From Tubulanus polymorphus (Eukaryota > Nemertea > Palaeonemertea > Tubulaniformes > Tubulanidae), in assembly GCF_964204645.1 (NCBI RefSeq), contig NC_134028.1:26386153-26450152 (forward strand): a stretch of DNA of 64,000 nucleotides, written 5' to 3'. Each line of letters begins with the position of its first letter. The stretch's first letter is position 1. Below are positions 9,428 to 22,642 of this stretch, in pieces. The notes below the pieces were generated by a model. That model saw only the letters and a program-made list of their open reading frames with translations, made no database searches and had not been told where the DNA came from. A program made the position numbers and the translations under genes.

Positions 9428-12333
9428 TCAGTTTGTTTTTGCGCGGGAATTGATCATCGGAAGCAGAGATTCTCGGAGCTTCGGACAAACGGCTAAGAAC
9501 ACTAGAGGCATCGCCGTTGTGACGGTTTTAGCGGTCATAGGAGCAATAGTAGCAACGAACATAGAAACCTCTGTAGAAGAAGTCAAGATTTGCCACATGA
9601 CTGTCACGGCATAAGGCGTCCAAGCAACCATCGAACACAGGAACAACATGATCGTCACCTGTAAAAGAAACGCATTTAAGGGGATATCAATGAATATAAT
9701 ACCCATGAGTGACATAAGTATAATTCACCCGAAGAGATGCAGGAGGACAGTCGGCATCAGATATAGGATCTAGGAAAATTGGAAGGCAGGGGTCTAGAAG
9801 AAATTACTAATTAGCGGGGTCCCAACCGCGGTGTTAGATATGTGTGAAGACAAATGCCCGAAAATATGCAATTTCCTCTAAATGATGAGCGTCAGATTTT
9901 CACGGTTTAACGATCTTTGTCTCGACGAAAAGGGCAACCTCTATGGAAAGGCAGGCATCCCCTAAATCCACCCCTGAGACATCCACTCTCTAAATCCACC
10001 CCTGAGACATCCACTCTCAAAATCCACCCCTGAGACATCCACCCCTAGAATCAGGATCCGTTGCATTACTCAGCTAGTATTAACCTTCATCAACTGTTTC
10101 TCTGTAACTTGATTTTCCTTATCGCAAACGTGTCGTTCTTCCATCGCCATCCAGGACAAGAGATAGAAAAATACGATCATCATAATCGGTATCAAATAGC
10201 TAAAAATCGTCACGGCAATGACGTAGGAAATATGGTTGGAATCCGTGGCCATCCAGTCAATCGTGCAAGCAGTTTTAGTCGGTTCCAATTTGTACCTGCA
10301 ACGATAATGATGAATGATTAAATTTTCAAAGCTTTACTGGTAACCATGGCGATATATTTGTGATACAAGATAGATAGAAGTAATCAGCTTTTAGAAATTT
10401 TGATGATAATGAGATGATATTCATGTCAGAATTGCAAGACGATCTTACGCAGTTCATTCATCGGACAGAGCTATTCATGTCTAGTACGTATGTATTCAGC
10501 AGTTGTTACTGAGTTCGTTAGCAAAACAAATGCAATATATAGGGACGGTGGGAATCTCGTTGATCCATTCACTAATTAGATGACGAGACATTTGGCTACC
10601 TTAAGAGAGTCATAGTTATTGCTGCGCTTGATTGGATTTCTTCAATTAAGACTTAAAAAGCAAATTATTTGAGCAAGAAATACGTACGAGATGAAGGATA
10701 CTAAATTATCTCATTCATGGCATCACAAAATACAACTGTGGGAGTGTTGGGCGAGTTCACACGAGTTCTTTGAGCTTACCTACTCCAACCCATCAGTGGC
10801 ATTACAGACCAGTACAATGCGTGTCCCCAAATCAGCGCAGACAGAATCCTGAAATGTTTACCAGTCATTTGGACATCTGAAACGATGAAAAGATCTCTTT
10901 CATAACCATTTCAGGTGCCACATGTGGCCTGTTTAATAACTTCATACGGATCCACCTCCCAGAATTCTGCAAAAATCATCAAATTCATAGAAAGTCTCTT
11001 TTGCCTTCCTTCGTGTTTTCATCACAATTTTAGAGAAGGAGAAAACATTTTTTGTTGTTGTCCGTCTCAATTTTCAATCTCGTGATTTGCAAAAAAAGTT
11101 TTTCCATTTCCTTCATTACGTGAATCAAATTAATCACAATTTCACCCATTAAAAACAAATTTTTTTCTGCAGTCCTTCCGACGTTTTATGCGAAAAATTC
11201 TCACATAAAAGAAAGAAAATTTATGTTTTTTATGAAAAAGCCTTTAATGAAAATTCTTTTTATTCGAAATTTGTTCCCTTCGCCCTCCCATTTCTGTTCT
11301 TGAAAAAAATCCGTACTCCAAGTATTTCTAAGAGAAAGGCCTAAGTAAATTTCGACTCACATATCTCAGTCCAGCAGTTTGCCAGATACCGCTCCACAGT
11401 CAAAGCGAATACGAATCCTATCGCTGCCAAACCGAACAGAAATCCGATAAACGCGTAAAACTGACAACCGAAATCTCCAAATATCCAACTAAAAAAACCC
11501 GACGATAATGAGTAGAATATGTACAAAACGTGAATGGATTAATGCATTGATATTGGATTGAGTTGATGCTGCTTACTGTTCTGCGAAGCTGGATAATGCC
11601 GGTAATGGTGATCCGATAACTACACCGATATTAGCTACAGCTAAATTCAATACAACGATATTTCTTGGAGATCTGATGAGTCCTTCTTGTTTGAACAACC
11701 AAAACAATAAACCATTTCCGACAACTCCTAAAATTGCTGAAACATCATAAAAATAACATCTCGTAGAAAGAGGCGTAGATAGGCGTGTCGTTTGACCCCG
11801 CAGTAAAACCCGCTTATAATCCGGATCGACTTAATCCGGATTTTGTTATAATCCGGGCATTATTAGCAGCCCGTTTGTTCATTAGTATACATGAAAAGGA
11901 CTTTTCCTTAAATTAGATGAATTTGGTCAAAAAGATCCGTATATAAGCGGGTTCTATTTGTATGATACCTATTCAGAAATATATAAGTGAGAATTCAAAA
12001 CTAGGATGAACTGATTTTCATACATTTATAAGAGATTCAACCTATTCATGCTTCATGAATAGAAGCAATCTGAACTAATGTCGATAATGATAATAGCTTC
12101 GAATGAACTAGCCCTGCACTAGTGCTGCAATTGTTAGGCAAACTTCTGGCCCGGCTTCCTCAGTCGAGACTCAACGCCATCCTTCGACTTTTCGATCCTC
12201 AGGAATTAAAGCCCCAAAATATTTATAGTTTTGACCAAATATACATATCCAACCTACCGACAATCAAATAGATGATACCAGTCACCACATGTTCAAACCT
12301 TGTGAAGTCCTTCGGTAGAAATACCCCAGCCAT
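9428..12333 (-). CDS. Retinochrome/RGR-like opsin
   Basis: A seven-TM opsin of 300 residues, the length typical of molluscan retinochrome. Exons (transcription order): 12333-12258, 11736-11577, 11488-11361, 10876-10780, 10295-10085, 9658-9428; all phases match. Visible residues: N33 in TM1, NLAVAN in TM2 (Asn61 where most opsins have Asp), disulfide cysteines C87 and C164 (in ACTIDW), Tyr90 at the vertebrate counterion site, Glu158 six residues before C164 (the Glu181-type counterion), ERY at 111-113, GWSRY after TM4, and the Schiff-base lysine K268 in MTAKTV. The NPxxY motif is replaced by MPLVF (274-278), as in retinochromes. Family knowledge says such opsins act mainly as all-trans retinal photoisomerases; that role is inferred here. 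Alternatives are RGR or peropsin. Confidence 0.92.
9963..10046 (+). repeat. 28-bp tandem repeat, three copies
   Basis: Three copies of a unit starting TAAATCCACCCCTGAGACAT lie in the last intron of the opsin gene, close to the exon 5 donor at 10084. Confidence 0.8.
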
Positions 12334-13147
12334 CTTTGTAGATTCGCGGAGGGTTGATAAGGTTTTCGTGCTGCTCTAGCTAGAGTATATGAGAAGAAAT
12401 GAATGACATTGAGTCAGGGAGGATGAGCTAGTTATACAAGAGGTGTAGATCAAATTGACATCTCTCTCTGTCTCTGTCTCGATCTCTACTGATTAATCAT
12501 ACACACATCTCTATCTCCGTGATATTGTAAATTAAACCGGTAATATCCTGTCAATTGTATTATACACGACGATGCGTATTGACATACCTGCTGTCTATCT
12601 GTCTGTCTGTGTCTGTCTGATTCCTAAATGCATGTACAAATGATCTAACGAATGGACCCTAACGAATTCGATGTAATATACTCCTGGGGTGAACACTGAA
12701 TACTATTCGAACTTAAAGTCTGCCTAACATAATTTCTATGAAGCAGTTCTTCTGGCATTTATTTAAAAAGTTGACTTACTTTGCTTTAATAATATCGTCG
12801 TCTCGACTCTTTCTATTATGCGTGTACAGTTCGAGTGAACTGTAGATGAAATACAAGTAATTCACAAAGCGTCTCGTACGATGAATGCAAGAAAAGATTT
12901 TTCTAAAGTTGTGAACTTGTTAACCATGTTGCTCGTCTGGAACCGTTAACCTCTGTGAAAAAGGTCGCTATACCTCTTCAAAAACAACTCCTCGCAGGGG
13001 GAATTTTTGTATGCTAACTACAGTTTCAAGTCAATGATGGCCATCTCGAACAGGTGTCCTTAGTAAGTAAATCGTCACGAGTCCTCTTTCCAGCAATAGC
13101 TAAACAAGAACAACCCACACATTAATTTAATAATGCCATCTTAGCTT
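12334..13147. other. Opsin upstream region and intergenic DNA
   Basis: No coding signal. It should hold the opsin promoter. Pyrimidine-rich simple repeats (TCTCTGTCTC-type and TCTGTCTG-type) lie at about 12462-12620. Confidence 0.4.
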
Positions 13148-14078
13148 TTTATTTACACGAAATCTTACCGTCTTCATACATAATAATTCACTATTTACAC
13201 AATGATGATGAATTACAGTTATCTAACAAAGTGAAGCTGTAGTTACCTCTTCGATCATATATCTGTTCAATTCGTAACAAAATCTTTAATAAACAAAAAA
13301 ACAAAAACCAAGTACACATAGCACCAGACCGCATAGTACAAAGATAATATCGATATCGATTCTTGAGTTTGTGACTTGTAAAAAACAGAAAAAATCTCAG
13401 TTAAATTTCCTCTCAAGATGTATTGCTCCAGTAGTTTTTTCGCAAGAAATTCTCAGTTTGCGCAGCGAAAAAAGTGCCAGATTTTCTTCATTCTTTGTGG
13501 CAACATTTGCCAGAACCATGTAGCAATTAATTACCAAACCCTCGCTCCCAGACACTGAATCAAATCACATCTACCAATAAAATAACAGGATCAATTCCTA
13601 TTTTAAGATGTAATCAATCGATGTAATTGAGTCTTGCAACAGAAAACTGGATCTGAGCAATTCCAATTGTCTCTTTAAGAGACCTGTATGAATATTTTGG
13701 CACTAATCATTTCAGAGGGTGAGGTAACAGAATGGAGCTGGAATCATTACATTTTTTCATTGGAAAAACCTCGATTTTTCAAATTTTCAAGATATAAATA
13801 TTCTTTACATAGATTATTGTGAGAAACAATGGAAAACTGTTGCCTTGGCTCTAAAAACAGTTCCTAGTTACTGAGATGACAAGTGAAGGCATCGCAACTT
13901 ATAGATTGAATTATCTGACTCAAATTCTAAACAATACGCCTAAATAAAATGGAACACAAATACATGTCATGCACAGGTACATTTTTTTTCACTATTTTTC
14001 ATGGAAATTCAAACTTATAGAGAATTTCACACATCCAATCTCAACTGAACAGAAACGTTTTGGGAAAATTGCGTCATG

Positions 14079-14081
<3 letters not shown>

Positions 14082-14117
<36 letters not shown>
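14082..14117. repeat. (AT)n microsatellite
   Basis: About 18 uninterrupted AT dinucleotides in the 3' flank of TOM1. Confidence 0.95.
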
Positions 14118-14118
<1 letters not shown>

Positions 14119-14691
14119 TACAAAAATCTGCAGTGAAACTATACAATATACCAGCGCACTTGAACCATTCAGCGCAAAATCAATATCGTAAAGACAGTGG
14201 CCTCGGATAAATCCACACATCTAGAAAACATCTCATAAATTATGAATTAATTTGCGTTATCGTCAATAGAATCTGAACTATCATCTATTAGAAGTTTCTT
14301 ACAATGTCGGCTCCATCTTTTTTCCTTTAACCTAATATCGGTGTAGATTGAATATATTATTGTAAACACTTGTAGGTTTATCACAGTGAATGATTAGTTA
14401 TAAATACATGATATTATTATAATCAGTCATTAACATTGAAACAAAAGCACATGATAATTTATTCATCAATTCATTCGCGTTACGAAGGGATCATTCTATA
14501 GCCTGGACCCTATCACCCCTTTAGCCTGGACCCTATCATCCCCTCAGCCTGGATCCTGCACCCCTCAGCCTGGATTGCTTACAAACAAGAGTCCAGGCTT
14601 CAGATTGATAACTGCATGAACTATAACACAACATTCAATTCTATTCATTCCAAGTTGTCAATCAGGTACTATTTCACTTATAAATCGAATA

Positions 14692-14905
14692 CGGCTAAAA
14701 ACAATCGATACTTTGTTTCTCATTTCTGCTAAGCTTAAAAGTTGACCCGGCCGGCCACCTATTGTACCCTGTACATAACAAAACCATCATCAAGCTAACT
14801 ATAACAGACTCGGCAGTTATAGAAATCAACTGATTATTTTAAATTTCATTGCAGTTTACAAAACTAGCTGATTACGAGAAACAAGGTATCATTTTATTTC
14901 ACCCT
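14692..14905. mobile_element. AGGCTAAA-type MITE, copy 1
   Basis: Ends resemble GGCTAAAAACAATCGATAC and its inverted partner GGTATCATTTTATTTCACCC; both are followed inward by a TTTGTTTCTC / GAGAAACAAG pair. The middle contains a GGCCGGCC core. It belongs to the same family as copies at 25926-26147, 58311-58440 and 59304-59633. Confidence 0.65.
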
Positions 14906-15171
14906 AAAAAGTGACTTTTTTTCCAGCGATGACGATTTTCAAAAATACGTAACAAAATGTCGTCTAAATTTCTTGAGTAGTTTTACATTCTTTCAAAGTT
15001 TAGCGTTCGAGCGGGGGTGAGAATTACTGCTGCACGCGGGCACGGAGGGTGGGTGCAAATATCTCAATAATACGATGTGTGCTCAATAAATATACATGGA
15101 ATGCTAATTCAGAAAGCGAACGTCGCGACATAGTCCGTTTATGATTACAAATACGACATATAGATGGCGTT

Positions 15172-18100
15172 TTAGAGCGCGAATAAAGCGTTGTCCGCGT
15201 CGTCTTTCTGTAATTTACGAGTAGAACGCGCTGGGCCTCGTGACAATGAGTCGTCATCCGTCGCTCTTTCCTCTAAAAACTGATCAAATTCAGCGCTAGT
15301 TACTGAATCTTCCGGTTTCGCCTGGAAGTAAAATAAAACATTGATAGCGGTTGATCACATTTTTTGTACAGCGCTTCAATTACATATTAATAGTGTACAG
15401 TTCCATAATTGTTAGTCGAATACAACTCTTATAGTTCATTCATTTTTAAGTCTAAACCCCAGAATAAAAATATCAACCCGGGATCCGTGGAACTGGATGA
15501 TGAACTCACCGCAGCTTCAGTATTCTCATTCACCCATTTTTGCATTTCATCCAATTCTTCTTCATTGTCCATCAACTGAAAATTAAATGCATACATAAAA
15601 ACCATTGCAATAATGTTATACACATCGATACCTAATAAGCGTTATCTAAGGAGTTCTATGTGAGTTGATGTGCACTACGTCATCAATATTGGCGTTTCAA
15701 AATAAAAACTACATTTTTTACGTTCGTTGTGATTATACATATTTCATGACTCTCATTTTCTATCAACAAGCCTGATGATGGTTACAGGCTGTATGATTCT
15801 GGATCCAGGACCTGGTTCCGCAGGTCCCCGTTTAGATTCGAAATGAGATAAAACCTCGTTAAATCAATAAACTGGACGTTAAACGACAACGATTGAACCG
15901 GATTTTGAGTCTTCGGTTCTGTTTTCTAAGATAAAGCGTGCATAAAATTGAATGATGTTTTTGTGAAGCCCAGTTGAACTCGTGCAAGCTACCGACACGT
16001 ATAATCAGTATACTGGGGTTTTATATAGATATATACCTGAATAACAAATGCGTGCTAGATATAAACATACCGAGGTATAATTTCCCTCAAAATCATACCC
16101 CCACTCCGAGTGAGTATATATGCTATTATAGACTTCTACCGCTATGTTAAATTGGAGATATAAAATGTTTGCGACTACGGTACCAGTAGATTAAGAAGCT
16201 AGCAATGGTGAACTGGCTGGTCTCGGTCAGAGCAAAGCTTCAACCTCACACTTACCCCAGCATCTAATAGATCGTTTGTCTTATTCAAATTGTTTAAAGG
16301 CTACAACATCATAGATATCAAAATAAACACCTCATTCAAAACTAATAGAACTGAATGAAAACTACTAGATGTCTACGCAGCAACCTTTTACAGGGTGGCC
16401 ACTTATATTTGACTCTTTCCCTGACTAGATCTTCCAAGAATTCAATCAATTAACACAGTTAAATACGTACAACATAGACAGAAACCACCTGATCTTAGGC
16501 CTGATTTAGCAATCTACACAAATTTCCCTGACTTTTTTTAAATAGTTTTTTAAAAATCAAAATTCCCTGACTATTCCATAACTGTTTTAGAGAAAAGAAA
16601 ATTCCCCGACTTCATTGCTGATTTCCGGGTTAGTGGCCATACTGTAAGATTTTACTGAATTGAAATGAATGCAGTGACCTTTCATCTCGAGATATATCGA
16701 TTGAAACTTGAAATTGTGATCGACACAAGTGAGATACAATAGCAACCCCATTTCTATATTTACCGTACTCACTTTTAGATTATTATCGTCCACGTTCATC
16801 TAAAAATTCAAACACCCCTATGAATTATCAATTAACACAGGAAAGCCTGTTTGCACAATTGAAACCAGTCTGAGCTAGTTTCAGTTCTATAATGAATCTA
16901 ACAACTTATGATCAGCTTTATGATTTAATATCCATTTATGGACTGCTGTCACGACTGTGCAGACTACCTGATATCTTTAACTTAAAAAAGAAAAGCACAG
17001 TTGTTTGAATTAATATTGTGAGTTTATCATAATGATAGTAAAAACTATTGTCAAATAGAAGTAAGTGGTGAGGTCTGCGCGTAGTTCAGTATTTGATATG
17101 TGGTTCTACAAACACTTGCAGAAACTTACATTATTAGGACTGGTGATGTTTGATTTAGCTGTTACCGCAGCGCTCAAACCATGAAATTGTTTTTGTTGCT
17201 GATCGCTATAGGAAGCCGGGACGCTAGAATAAAATCATACGTAAAACAAAATAAACAAACAACGTTACGAAAATAAACGTCATGCAAAAAATAAATACTG
17301 ACAAAATATATTCACTTTTCGAGATATCGGTAAAACGACAATTTTTGAGGATTTTCTACGATACGTACTTGCTTTGTTTGCTTTGATCGAAGCTGGTTCT
17401 CGATTGAGCAAACATATCGAATTCATCGCTCTGCCCACCGGCCGTTGTTGCACTAGTAGAATTCATTTGTCCTAAAGTCGAACTGACGTTACTGGTTCCG
17501 ATATCTACCGAGAAAATAGAACAATTACAGAAAATCGGCAAAACCAGCAAGATTCTTCAGAGAAACTAATTATTATAAACATTGCGGTTGTACCAGCGCG
17601 GAGACGAGACTAACCACTGCTGACTATAAGAATGATAGAGTAGATCCTTATTGATCACGAGATATAGAGTGAATACTTACTCATCCCAGCCAACTGTGCA
17701 CTAATACCCATCGGTTGATGTTCATTACTTTCTCCGAAATCAATCAGATTTGAATTATCCGTATTCACTGTCTAGAAATATACGTCAGCAACGTTAATGA
17801 TTAGATTATAATTAATGATTATTTGGCGAGAGAGGTAGAGAAAGAGTAAGAGGGAGGGGATGGGGGAGGGGAGATCGATGTAGAGTGATTGGAGGGAGAG
17901 AGGAAAGAGCGAGAGGGAGAAGAGGGGTGGGGAGAGTGGGAGAGATATGGAGAGATTGGAGGGAAAGGGGTAGTGACAGAGACAGGGAGAGCTAGAGAGG
18001 GAGAAAAGTAATAGGCAAGGTAGAGGGGGAAAGGAAGAAGAGATGGGAGAAAGATGGGGGGAGAAGGGTGGTGAGGTAAGAGTGTAGAGAGGCTGACGTA

Positions 18101-21100
18101 GAGAGAGGCGGCAAATCTTTACCTCATCATAACTAGGAGGCAGATTATTCGAAGTTGCTGTCGCGATCGTTGCGTCAGTTTCGGTTGGTTCTGCTGTTTG
18201 TTGTTGCGTTCCGGTTCGGTAACGTTCGAATCTCTCGTATCTAATAAACATATTGTTTAAATCGTCGTTGACTTGCAGCAGTTCTCCGATGACTTCATCG
18301 TTTGAAATACGATCGAGTAATTCTACGATTCTCGACTGCATCTGACGACAAGTTCGATTCAACTCCTACAAATAAAGACAAACCCCTAATTAACAACCGA
18401 TTCAGCTTTACTCCGTATATACAAGATAAACAGAAATCTAGCTAACAGAAAAATCATCGATTTAGAACTGAGATTAGAATTTGAGGGACCAGTTTTTGGC
18501 TAACAGGATTTGAATTAATGAGGAAATACACCCCTTCAGTGCAGACTAATTTTTACCCTAAAGCACTGGAGATTTCCAACGCGAGCATTCTATAACAAGC
18601 ATACTGCTACAGTGCCTTGACACCGTGCTGCATACATTTCAACACGCAGATGCTGCCCTCATTCAACAGAGATAATAACTAATTAATTACTCATCACATC
18701 GATACACTGCAATGTGGTGTATTTATGATGTTTTATCACCATTTATACATAGCACTGCGGTGCAGCCACCCTGAAACAACTGTGACAACTTAGGGCTGAG
18801 TTTCATTACTCAACCAGCTCTTGAAATGGATTCAAGTTCGGAGAGGGTAACTTTAATGGAGTTTTTGATATACAAAATCTTGCTAACACTGGTGCGATCG
18901 GGTCTCTTACTTGTAATAAATCTAAATCACTGGCATCCTCCTGTCCGGGAGTCATCTCATTCAACATCTCACTGAACACGCGTAGATTACCCTGCACAAT
19001 GTCTAATTCACTGCGTAATTTCGACAACTGTTCGGGGGTCGGATTTACCGGACCGGAATCCTGTACGAGCGGAGCTTGAGGAACGTGATTCGGCTGAATA
19101 ACAAAATATAATCATCACTGAACGATGAAAGAAGTGGTCAGAATTTCAGATTACGTAATTTTGATTTCTTGCCTACCGATGGCTGTTGCTGCTGTTGCTG
19201 AAGATGCTGTGGATGCTGTGACTGCTGCAGCACTCGCTGTGTTTCAGCCTCAGGAACGCTCTATAAATAAATCCGACGAAAAAACTAGATCAAAATATCA
19301 ACCGACCAATCGGCAGTCGACACAGTAACGAACGAGATTCTTACCCTGGCAGGTGTGTGTATCGGAGCCATATGATCTAAATCCGTCATGGGGAAATCTA
19401 TACCGTTATTCTTTAATTGTGAGTAAACTTTTTCGACTTCTTTTAAATCCGTTTGTCCACGGAACGCGTCGGCCCACGTCTATAAATATCGCATTAAGTC
19501 AATTAAGTCTACCTTAAACAACTTTTGAACCCAAAATCAGAATGCGTCTCTCGTTAATTTTCTAAAACTTACTTGAATCAAGCTGAGTACTTTTTCTTGA
19601 ACAATTTGCGGTGGATCGTTTTTTGGCCCGATGATTTTGACTAAATCTTGAAGGAAGTCCTTGTTCGCTACCTGCACGTGGAATCTCTTATTACAATTTT
19701 TTACAGCTGTTTCTAAAACCTACAAAACAACGAAGGAAACTTGTCCTGAAATTACAATCAGATCTCGGGCCGGTTCCATGGTCATGGCTCAAACTTAAGA
19801 CCAGTCAAAGGCGATTTTAGTTCGAAGGCCAATTAAACAAATCAAGACCTGATCTAAAATCTAAGCTAGGCCTATGACCGTTTCTGCCCCCAGAATGAAT
19901 TTTAAGGACCTATGTCTTAGCTGTGCAACCCAGTGTCAAAGAATGCAGACCTAAGCCAATAAAAAATTTGATAAGTTGATCATCTGATTAGCTCTGTTTG
20001 AGGTCTATGAAGATTTATAGAGAAAGTGTTGCTGTTGTTAATACTTACAATCAATGTATACATAACCGATTTATTATTTTTACCAATTGTTGTCGTCAAA
20101 CGTTTTCTAATTGCACGAATTGCATCTTTCGGCCTGAAACACAGAAACAATATTTAAATCTTACCAGTAACAACAGCAGCAGCAGTAGCAGTTAATCACT
20201 ATAAAATCCTTATTGATCGCGAAACAGAGAGCAGAGAGAATAGAAATGACTTCACCGAAGAGTTGAGTTAATTCTACTCAAATTATTCAGAATAACTCCA
20301 CCCAGATATATATTTCATAACTCAATACATGAAACCTTGAAGTTACCGATATTCCTCGCAGCACTATTAGACCTGCAGCACTAGACCAGATCAGAATTTT
20401 ATCGTGCACAATCATTCGCTGCAGGTCTCAATTATAATAACAGTCGGTAACATAATAGTTCTAACGTTTATCTCCTAAGGCATTTTTAAACACTTTTGGT
20501 TTTGCTGAGTATTTTCAGCGTTACAACAATCTAAGACGCCATCTATATGATTCAATAAATACTAGTAGGTCGATATAGGGCTCAGAGATATGTGCAGTCA
20601 TGGATTCCACAAATACATGAATTCAAAATTCTCAAGTATTATTTCACATCATTTGACACATGTGATTTTTAAATTTTCCCAATTGAAAGGGGCCCTATGA
20701 AAAAATACAACAGGGATGTTAACATTTTAGTGGTGACTGGTTGATTAAAGTGATTTTCCAGAAAAATTGCTGAAGGAAGTTTTCCTCGACAAGCAGAGTA
20801 AAATACATTTCCCACATATTTCCCTGATTTATATAGGAAAATTCACAGCATCGTGATTAGCAATAATTGGACACTTTCTTTATTCTTCACCTCACTTTTT
20901 ATAAATGGACCTTGAAGTAAAAGGTTAACACCAATTTCATTGCAGGGCACAGAAGTTCAAAATGAAGTTTTATTATTAGAAAGACAAAAATACACGAATA
21001 AAAAGGAGGCCTATTTTCATAATATTTAGAGTAAGATATCTGGTCATTGCAATTATCAAACTTTGTTCTATCGTGATAAAGTTGTTTTATCAGTAAAATA

Positions 21101-21266
21101 TTTCAACACAAATCTGATAGATATTTCTCAGTAAATGACACCAATGAAACAAGACATTTTACATCAAATAAACAACACACTAGGCTCAAGAATAAATATT
21201 GGTATTCAAAGACTTATTCATTATTATTATGATTGATCATCAATCATAATAATAATAATAATAATG

Positions 21267-21300
<34 letters not shown>

Positions 21301-22457
21301 AAAAATCTTGAGATTATTTCTATTTCCAACAATGAATTGAAACAAACAATTGAAGCCCAATAAATTGTACATGTATTAAAACGGATTAAACCGAAATATT
21401 TCAAAATGCATTCTATCAAAAGAATACGCAATGTACATAAATACTACAATGCTAACATATATTTTTGCTGAAAAATAATTCAAATATAGTGAAGAGATTT
21501 TGTATCAAAGAGTACTAAGTTCATGGAAAGAGTAGTTTATGCTATGAGCTTATAGTTCACCTCGGATAAATGAGGTCTATTTTTAACATTGAAGCACCAA
21601 CAACCAGGATCTGTTTAATAAACCAATCGTTCTTTTATCTTTATACTCTGAACTAATATCAAACAAACAGTCATAGTCACATATGACTAATCATCATTAG
21701 ACCAAATCTTCAATTATTTCTCCAAAAAGAATTTTTGTTAAAAAATGCCTAATTCAACTAATTCCTTTAGGATCTATTAATTACGGTCTTAGTCAGATTA
21801 GATAGAAGTGCATATCATGTGTAGGGCTAAAAGGAAGGGACCCGTTGTGCCGATATCAATTTCTGCAACATGCCCCTCTCCAGATTGAGATAATAAGGTA
21901 ACACTGTTAATGCACTATTTCAACTTCCTACTGTAATCTACTAAATCAAACATAATCAATGTTTATCAAGACTCTTTTCAAACCAGCGTCCTCATCATGC
22001 ATGCAATTACTGAAGGAAGTGATCGGTCCAGATCTTCGCGATCTCAACAAACAACTGAAATGAAGAACTTACCCATCGTCACTTTCATTTATGATGTCGC
22101 ATATTTCCATATTCAGAGCCCAGTCTTCGCTAGCCAGGTTCCCTTCAGTGGCATGTTCTATGAATTGAAGAAAAAGAGCATTTCACTGCACTTTGCAAGA
22201 TTGCAAAATCGCCAATCGGAAGTCTGACTCTGTCTCTGGCTGGGGCGAGAGAACTGTCAAAATTTGGCATATTTATTAGGCTAGATCGAATAACAGCACG
22301 CCCATTCCTATGGAATTTGGCACCAAGATAAAACTCAACAATTAGCATCTTATGATACACAAATACAGAGTTTAAAGTAATCAGAAGTACCTATTCTTTG
22401 GCCAACCGGGCTCGAAAACGGGTTAGACTGAAAAAACTGCGCCATTTTGTCCGTCAT
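15172..22457 (-). CDS. TOM1: TOM1-like VHS-GAT endosomal adaptor
   Basis: Sorting adaptor that in known relatives binds ubiquitinated cargo, Tollip and clathrin on endosomes. Fourteen exons, all in phase: 22457-22391, 22157-22073, 20133-20049, 19719-19573, 19479-19345, 19260-19177, 19093-18911, 18365-18123, 17771-17681, 17504-17369, 17223-17130, 16799-16773, 15575-15510, 15321-15172; 530 residues (TOM1/TOM1L2 about 490-510). The N-terminus [15 protein letters not shown] and [14 protein letters not shown] are VHS hallmarks (VHS about 10-155). A Gln-rich stretch lies at about 183-200. The GAT helices cover about 220-320 ([19 protein letters not shown], then [20 protein letters not shown]). NLIDFGE may be a clathrin box. 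Exon 12 is a 27-base micro-exon. Two Met codons (22457 and 22445) could start; the first is used here. Confidence 0.95.
16391..16640. repeat. Dispersed 'GGTGGCCACT / CCCTGACT' repeat
   Basis: Contains CAGGGTGGCCACTTAT, repeated TTCCCTGACT and an inverted TTAGTGGCCATACTG end. Related copies are at about 26646-26745 and 41488-41560. It sits in the last introns of TOM1. Confidence 0.5.
21246..21299. repeat. (AAT)n microsatellite
   Basis: About 17 AAT/ATA triplets with one GAT interruption, in TOM1 intron 2. Confidence 0.9.
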
Positions 22458-22628
22458 CTTCCTGGTCTTTGACTCCCGACGTTTAATCAGCGCCGGGAGG
22501 CAATGACGTAATTTTTACCGCAAAATTAATCGAATTTAATCACCGTAATCATACATTATTCTTATTCATTTATATTTTTTGAAGAAATTAAAATCATGAA
22601 TAAGATTTATGTGATCGTAGCTTTACCC

Positions 22629-22642
22629 GTTGCTATAGCAAC
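22629..22642. promoter_or_regulatory. RFX X-box in the TOM1/DRC3 divergent promoter
   Basis: GTTGCTATAGCAAC is a perfect 14-base palindrome and fits the RFX X-box pattern GTNRCY-N-RGYAAC. RFX factors drive ciliary genes, and DRC3, a motile-cilium gene, starts 532 bases downstream. A YY1-like CAAAATGGCGGC follows at 22648-22659. Confidence 0.75.

Larger units (their letters stand above)
13148..15171 (-). other. Long 3' UTR or 3' flank of TOM1
   Basis: The nearest strong minus-strand AATAAA I noticed is at 13148-13153, about 2 kb after the TOM1 stop, so this may be 3' UTR. Inside are an (AT)n tract at 14082-14117, an imperfect repeat of AGCCTGGACCCTAT at 14499-14575, and a 214-bp inverted-repeat element at about 14692-14905. 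Confidence 0.4.

Noticed and set aside
17772-18122. Ser/Leu/Pro-rich extension of TOM1 exon 8
   Set aside because: The exon ends at a GTAAAG donor (18122); the extension is a purine/pyrimidine-rich intron tract.
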